Origin: Lampris incognitus
Taxonomy: Eukaryota > Chordata > Actinopteri > Lampriformes > Lampridae
Assembly: GCF_029633865.1 (NCBI RefSeq)
Contig: NC_079223.1
Coordinates: 32,676,923-32,740,922 of the forward strand
DNA length: 64,000 nucleotides
Direction of reading: 5' to 3'
The position numbers were made by a program, and so were the translations under genes. This document shows positions 60,001 to 64,000 of the stretch, piece by piece (within the stretch, counting starts at the first letter, position 1; the number at the start of each line of letters is the position of its first letter). A model generated the notes under the pieces. The model ran no database searches, was not told where the DNA came from, and saw nothing but the letters and a program-made list of their open reading frames with translations.

Positions 60001-60008
60001 GCCACTGA
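51028..60008 (+). CDS. tk2: Thymidine kinase 2, mitochondrial
   Basis: Phosphorylates thymidine and deoxycytidine for mitochondrial dNTP supply. Ten exons give 272 aa (human 265): 51028-51178, 52638-52675, 53085-53159, 54857-54910, 55318-55407, 57041-57114, 57551-57639, 59010-59089, 59293-59373 and 59922-60008; all GT-AG, phases consistent. Exon 1 is Arg/Lys/Ser-rich without acidic residues early, as in a mitochondrial presequence. The P-loop 'GNIASGKST' is at 68-76, 'EPVSKWRNV' follows, the 'ERS' motif is at 144-146 and the LID 'RCREEEK' at about 207-213. '[17 protein letters not shown]' and 'GKMPEVDY' are family signatures. CCAAT (reverse, near 50860) and a GC box lie upstream. ATTAAA at 60425 is a candidate poly(A) signal. 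The exon 1 start is the least certain part. Confidence 0.94.
51561..51753. mobile_element. Small MITE in TK2 intron 1
   Basis: Terminal inverted repeats around 'GTGGTTCTCAATCAGGTCCT' and, inverted, 'GTAGTTTTCAATCGGGTCCT'. No ORF. A half-copy of its left flank and end is repeated at 51193-51242. Confidence 0.7.
51825..51948 (+). mobile_element. RTE-like LINE 3' tail with (AGT)n
   Basis: 'GATCCGCTGTGGCGACCCCT' and 'AACGGGAGCAGCCGAAAG' then (AGT)n, the same tail as the LINE ending at 40755. Confidence 0.8.
53476..54290. mobile_element. piggyBac-like non-autonomous element
   Basis: TTAA on both sides (53472-53475, 54291-54294). Inner ends 'ACACTACTAGAATGAC' and, inverted, 'CACTAGAACGAC'. The superfamily call rests mainly on the TTAA duplication. 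Confidence 0.68.
53974..54124 (+). mobile_element. Solo LTR of the miniature element
   Basis: TGTAAAGATCACGG...GAATTCGCTACA, 151 bp, flanked by GTAT (53970-53973, 54125-54128). It shares 'GACCCTTTAGTC', 'GTTCACATCC' (B-box position) and the ends with the other copies. Confidence 0.88.
56257..56685 (-). mobile_element. SINE family A in TK2 intron 5
   Basis: Full length, antisense. Exact 12-bp duplication CCATGAACTGAC (56245-56256, 56686-56697). Confidence 0.92.
57838..58255 (-). mobile_element. SINE family A in TK2 intron 7
   Basis: Full length, antisense, from a T-rich end to the tRNA-like head at about 58255. Target duplication unclear. Confidence 0.88.
59424..59824 (+). mobile_element. 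SINE family A in TK2 intron 9
   Basis: Sense orientation. Duplication AAAAAAAGATGCTAGC (59408-59423, 59825-59840). Confidence 0.92.
59860..59921 (+). promoter_or_regulatory. UG-rich splice acceptor of TK2 exon 10
   Basis: A TG-repeat tract with interspersed C runs directly into the acceptor 'GTATGTCCAG' in place of a normal pyrimidine tract. Confidence 0.7.
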
Positions 60009-60509
60009 TATTACACACTCATACACACGCCATGATTAAGACGTCAAACTCCAAGTAAACTTTAAAACAATAATAATAATTTTGTCACAAAGCTTTTAGG
60101 TTACCGGATTTTACTTTCTGCTGTTACTGGTATGTTCTTTTTGTTTCACTGCAGGGCACGTACACCGATTTGTCCCGTTTAATTTCCAGAGATAATTTAT
60201 TTCCATTGTTTTGAGGCCCAGTTGTGTTCCAGTGTCAACCATGTTACATCAACTAATGATATGCATTTGCTGACCTAATTCTTATAAGTCTTTCTCTGTG
60301 TGATGTACAGTTTAATGTTTGAGGTTAACATTCTTTATGATCTTGTAATATTTTTATCATCTTTATCTGTGGTGCACTTCTCTTAATAATGTCTGACCAA
60401 AGAAGTCACGTCTTTTTCTGGACCATTAAAGGTAGAGCAAGTGGGATTTGCTAAAAATCAATCTATAGACTCTTACAAAAGTAACAGCTCTCAATCATCA
60501 CTTATGACC

Positions 60510-61040
60510 CACTAGACGTGTGTGGCGGTGTCTGTATCTGCAGAGACCCTGTCCTCTGTCTGTGTTTTCTTATTTGTGTACGGGACGTTTCTGGGCGTTA
60601 ACCTTTGGGCAGCGGGACTCTACGTAGCGACCAGGGGCCAGATCGAGATCGTAAGCACGCATTCAAGAGGAAGCTATGACAATGGTGGACACAATGCCGA
60701 AAAGATGCAAAGAGAGCGAGACGAAACACCAAGCGGACAAAGCGCATTCCAAAATGAGAGTGAATCTGGTGTTGGCTTTCGCCCGCTGGCGAGCACTGAA
60801 GGAGAGGATGGGAATGAAGAGCGATGCGGAGTTGGCCCGTACACAGGGATGTGTTCTGGTACCTGCGGTCAGGGGGTGTGCCCTACTGGTGACATTAAAC
60901 TGGGGGAGGGGCCAACTTTTAATGCGTTTACAAACTGCAACCGACAAATCCTACTCGTTCTACCTTTAAGGTTTCTACCACAGGGTCTATTATCACATTA
61001 TTTCTCAGCTGGTCTGATAGTTATTTTTTTTCTTTCTAAA
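60510..61040 (+). other. Unclassified sequence with open frames
   Basis: Two overlapping frames are open: 60522-61043 and 60676-60969. The second starts 'MTMVDTMPKRCKESETKHQA' and has a basic stretch 'FARWRALKERMGMKSDAEL' that I associate with repeated fish sequences. No splice sites or known domain. Most likely part of a repeat; not called as a gene. Confidence 0.35.
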
Positions 61041-61599
61041 TAAAACTATTTTACCCTAAAGCCAGATACCTCCTAATGAATATTTGAATGATTTGTCAGT
61101 TTGGTCCAGATATAAATTCCTATCGGTCTCATGTCAGCCGATGGTGTCTTACTGAAAAGCATTACAGAAGTTATTTAATGGCAATAGTCCTTTGTTCATT
61201 CAAGTTATTTGGTTTGCTGTATAATCTTTGGAAATTACTCTAAATACTTTTTACTGTTTGCTGATTTTGTTCTGGACAAAGTTCAACATTTTTAGATAGT
61301 TTAAAGCTAGTTATTTATGTAAAGCTTTTGCTCTGCTTAGTAAAGGTCAAATTGAGCCGAATGCTTTCATATTCTGCACAAACCATAACCCCGAGTCTGG
61401 TCTAAAAAAGGTTAAAAATGTAATTTGCCATTGTTTGAATAAAATAAATGAAGTATAAATAAGATGGTCTCATTTCCAGGAGGAGGAGGATCATTGCATG
61501 TTATAGCTTTACATAAAGGACAAACAAATCTATTCTCCTACTTAAACCTATGTAAAGAATACTTTTAATATTCAAATACAAGATTTCACTACATCAAAT

Positions 61600-61740
61600 T
61601 CAACTACATTACAGTCATTCAGCCAACGCTTTTATCCAAAGCCACTTACAATAAGTGCATTTAACGTAGGAAATCAGGAGAACTACTAGTCATCAGAGGT
61701 CATAAGTGCATCTAAACAAGCATAAACTATAAATCTTAAA
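61600..61740 (-). mobile_element. L2-like LINE 3' tail, antisense
   Basis: Matches 16676-16790 ('CGCTTTTATCCAAAGC', 'AATAAGTGCATTTAAC', 'AGGAAATCAGGAGAACTACT'). Confidence 0.8.
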
Positions 61741-62199
61741 TCACAAACTAGATATATAAAACACTATATTCATACATTTTATAAATCTATAATCTTGGAT
61801 GGAGCGCTGCATTGACGCCGTCTAAGGAACTAATTTAGCTTTTAATGAAGCCACTCAGTAAGCAAACTTAAAGGCTTGTTCCTAAAACATTATTTCTTAC
61901 TTTCAGATCAAGCTACTGCTCATTTCTATCATTATTAAACTTACAGCTTAAAACGTAACTCATATAAAAGAAAGATACCACCAGCTCCTGTTTAACAGAA
62001 ATTAATGACTTTAATGAGTTTGACCTTTGGGCTGAAGGGCAATGTGATAGTCAATGTGACGTCCATGATAAGAGTGTGTGTGTGTGTGTGTTTCGCACAG
62101 GGCGATGTATTTGCATCTAGTGCAGTAGGTGGAGGGAAGATTCATGCTTGCTTACCGCCTGCTTTTCTAATCTCTCGCTTACAGCTTGCTGCTGCTGAA

Positions 62200-63024
62200 T
62201 AGCCCTTGTGGTGAACAAGGAAGCAGCCCAGTGTGTAAGCCTTCACCCGTCAGTACATAGCCTCTCCTTCACCAAGACCTCCGCCAGGCCTCCTCGTGGT
62301 CACACACAGTAACTGGGCACCTCACGACCTCAGACTAACTTAGTCGGGGATCTCGGAGCTGCAGTGGTCCCCAGATGCTGTTTATGGCCAATCACTACCC
62401 CGCTGCCTTGTGGGAAGTCTACTGAGACAAAGGCTAGAGGAGCTTATCCTGAGAGAAAAGCAATGTGTTTGGCGGCACACATTAGGCAGTTCTTCGACAG
62501 CCTGGAGTTTTTGGCAGCCTCCTGCAGTCATGATGGGTGACTGATCGTCCTGGGTATAAACCCTTGCCACCAGGACCAACCTGTCATTGCAAAGATACTG
62601 CTACTGAGGACTGCGCACCTCCTGTCGCACTCTAAAAACCTCCTTGCGTAGGTCTCCACCGCTGACCTTGGTGTACAATATTTGGCCTTACATCCGGTTG
62701 AAGTCTGGTGGCACTGGAGTGTCGACAGCAGCAGGGTAGAATGGCCTGGGAGCTCCTAGCCAGAGCCCTGCACATGAGCGGCACGGGGTATATGGTCTCT
62801 AGCAGTGGGGATTGAGTGGCAGCTGCTTTTGGCAGACCCCCATGTGACTGAGCAGCACTATTTAGGGACCACACTGCACCCCAATTGGGGAGGGGCCTAG
62901 AAAAGGTGGCCTAAAAATTGTCCATTCAACCAACCACCTCCTTGATAGGTTACCGCACTTACCGGGAATTTGATCCTGCAGTAAAAACAAAAAAATGATT
63001 CCATTCAAATTGGAAACATGGAAT

Positions 63025-63064
<40 letters not shown>

Positions 63065-64000
63065 CGATCTTATATAGCGCTTTTCTAGTACTCAAAGTTG
63101 CTTTACAATAAATGGAGTGAATCAAGATGACAGATGAACATAACACAGACATACAGGGGTGGATGGGATGGGGAACTACGAAAGGGAGAAGCGGCAACCA
63201 CACACGACACCAGCAGTACTCTCCCTGATAATGATGGCAGCAGACCCCATCAAAGGACCGCGCTGATTGCTGAGGAACCAAGATGCTACAACGTGGACAT
63301 CGCTGCTCTCAGCAAAACCAGACTCCTGGGTGAAGGTTCCCTGAGAGAGGAAGGAGGTGGGTACAACTTTTTCTGGAGAGGCTCTCCCCCTGGCGGACAA
63401 CATCAGCATGGTGTTGGACTAGTAATCAAGAATAGCATTCTACCCAGCCTCACTGAAACACCTAATGGACTAAGTGAGAGGCTAGTGACCCTCCGTATCC
63501 CCCTAGCAAAGGCAGGCTATGCAACTATGTTAAATGCATATGTGCCAACACTACCATCTGACAATGGTGTGACAGACAGTTTCTGCCAGCAGCTAAATGA
63601 GGCCCTTCATCATATCCCAAAATAGGACAAGAACCTTCTTCTAAGAGACTTTAATGTTAGGGTAGGAAAGAACAAATGTACATGGAGTGGAGTATTGGTT
63701 GGGCATGGGGTTAGTTAGGTTAATGCAAATGGTCTGAAGCTACTAACACTCTGTGCATAGCATGACCTCACCATTAAAAACATACTCTTTCAACAGAAAA
63801 CCATATTCAAAACATCCTGGATGCAATCACGATCTAAACACTGGCACCAGATTGATTATATCATAACAATATGTATTGACACTAGTGATGTCTTGCTGAC
63901 CCAGGCCATGAGAGGTGCAGAATGCTGGACAGATCACCTCCTGATCATCACCAAACTCCACATCAAAGCGCGCCCCCCACAGCTTCTCAAGAAACCCATA
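62200..64000 (+). mobile_element. LINE 5' region and AP-endonuclease, runs off the window
   Basis: 62200-63020 is a probable 5' region without a clear ORF. 'LETWNI' (63010-63024) is cut by a SINE-like insertion, and the endonuclease resumes: 'YNVDIAALSKTRLLGEGSL', 'HGVGLVIKNSILPSLTETP', 'LRDFNVRVGKNK' and 'IDYIITICIDTSDVLL'. A stop at 63623 and others break the frame. The RT would lie beyond 64000. Confidence 0.78.
63025..63215 (-). mobile_element. SINE/LINE tail inserted in the LINE
   Basis: Second copy of the repeat at 8585-8770: (TTA)n end, 'GAAAAGCGCTATATAAG', 'CAGGGGTGGATGGGA'. It separates 'LETWNI' from the rest of the endonuclease. Confidence 0.78.

Overview
The window looks like a teleost fish chromosome segment. 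It holds compact vertebrate genes with GT-AG introns embedded in dense repeats of types common in fish (L2/Rex1-like, RTE-like and Penelope-like retroelements, Tc1, hAT and piggyBac-like DNA transposons, several tRNA-derived SINE families, long CA/GA/CT microsatellites). No species-specific marker is visible. Family names come from protein motifs and remembered repeat sequences, not from a database search.

Three host genes can be reconstructed exon by exon, each with intact splice sites and an open frame. CDT1 (replication licensing factor; 10 coding exons, 673 aa) lies on + at 24597-32107. APRT (adenine phosphoribosyltransferase; 5 exons, 182 aa) lies on - at 33823-43175, tail-to-tail with CDT1 as I recall for human 16q24. 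TK2 (mitochondrial thymidine kinase 2; 10 exons, 272 aa) lies on + at 51028-60008. Two are nucleotide-salvage enzymes and one licenses DNA replication, but the sequence only shows that they are neighbours. A single signal-peptide-like first exon on - at 20337-20400 suggests a fourth, unidentified gene.

Layout: 1-5.8 kb, L2-like LINEs, one carrying a hAT MITE (8-bp TSD) and a Tc1 fold-back element (TA TSD); 5.8-8.1 kb, Ty3/gypsy gag debris, an RTE-like fragment and a 428-bp miniature LTR retroelement; 8.5-13.8 kb, SINEs, microsatellites and a 5S-derived hairpin; 14-17.9 kb, a Rex1-like LINE containing two other LINEs, one of which contains a hAT element; 18-24 kb, microsatellites, the orphan exon, L1/Tx1-like ORF1 and gypsy integrase debris; 24.5-43.2 kb, CDT1 and APRT with repeat-filled introns; 43.2-50.4 kb, a MITE next to APRT exon 1, a LINE, an almost complete but dead Tc1 transposon and a Penelope palindrome; 51-60 kb, TK2; 60-64 kb, repeats and a LINE endonuclease that runs off the end.

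The strongest candidate for something undescribed is the miniature LTR element at 7605-8032. It has two ~156-bp TG...CA repeats, a 116-bp non-coding interior with an 18-nt tRNA-Leu-type primer binding site and a polypurine tract, and a GTAT target duplication. Two solo LTRs elsewhere (48428-48584, 53974-54124) also have GTAT duplications, and the LTR contains tRNA-like A and B boxes. This resembles a vertebrate TRIM with an internal Pol III promoter, an architecture similar to plant Cassandra elements.
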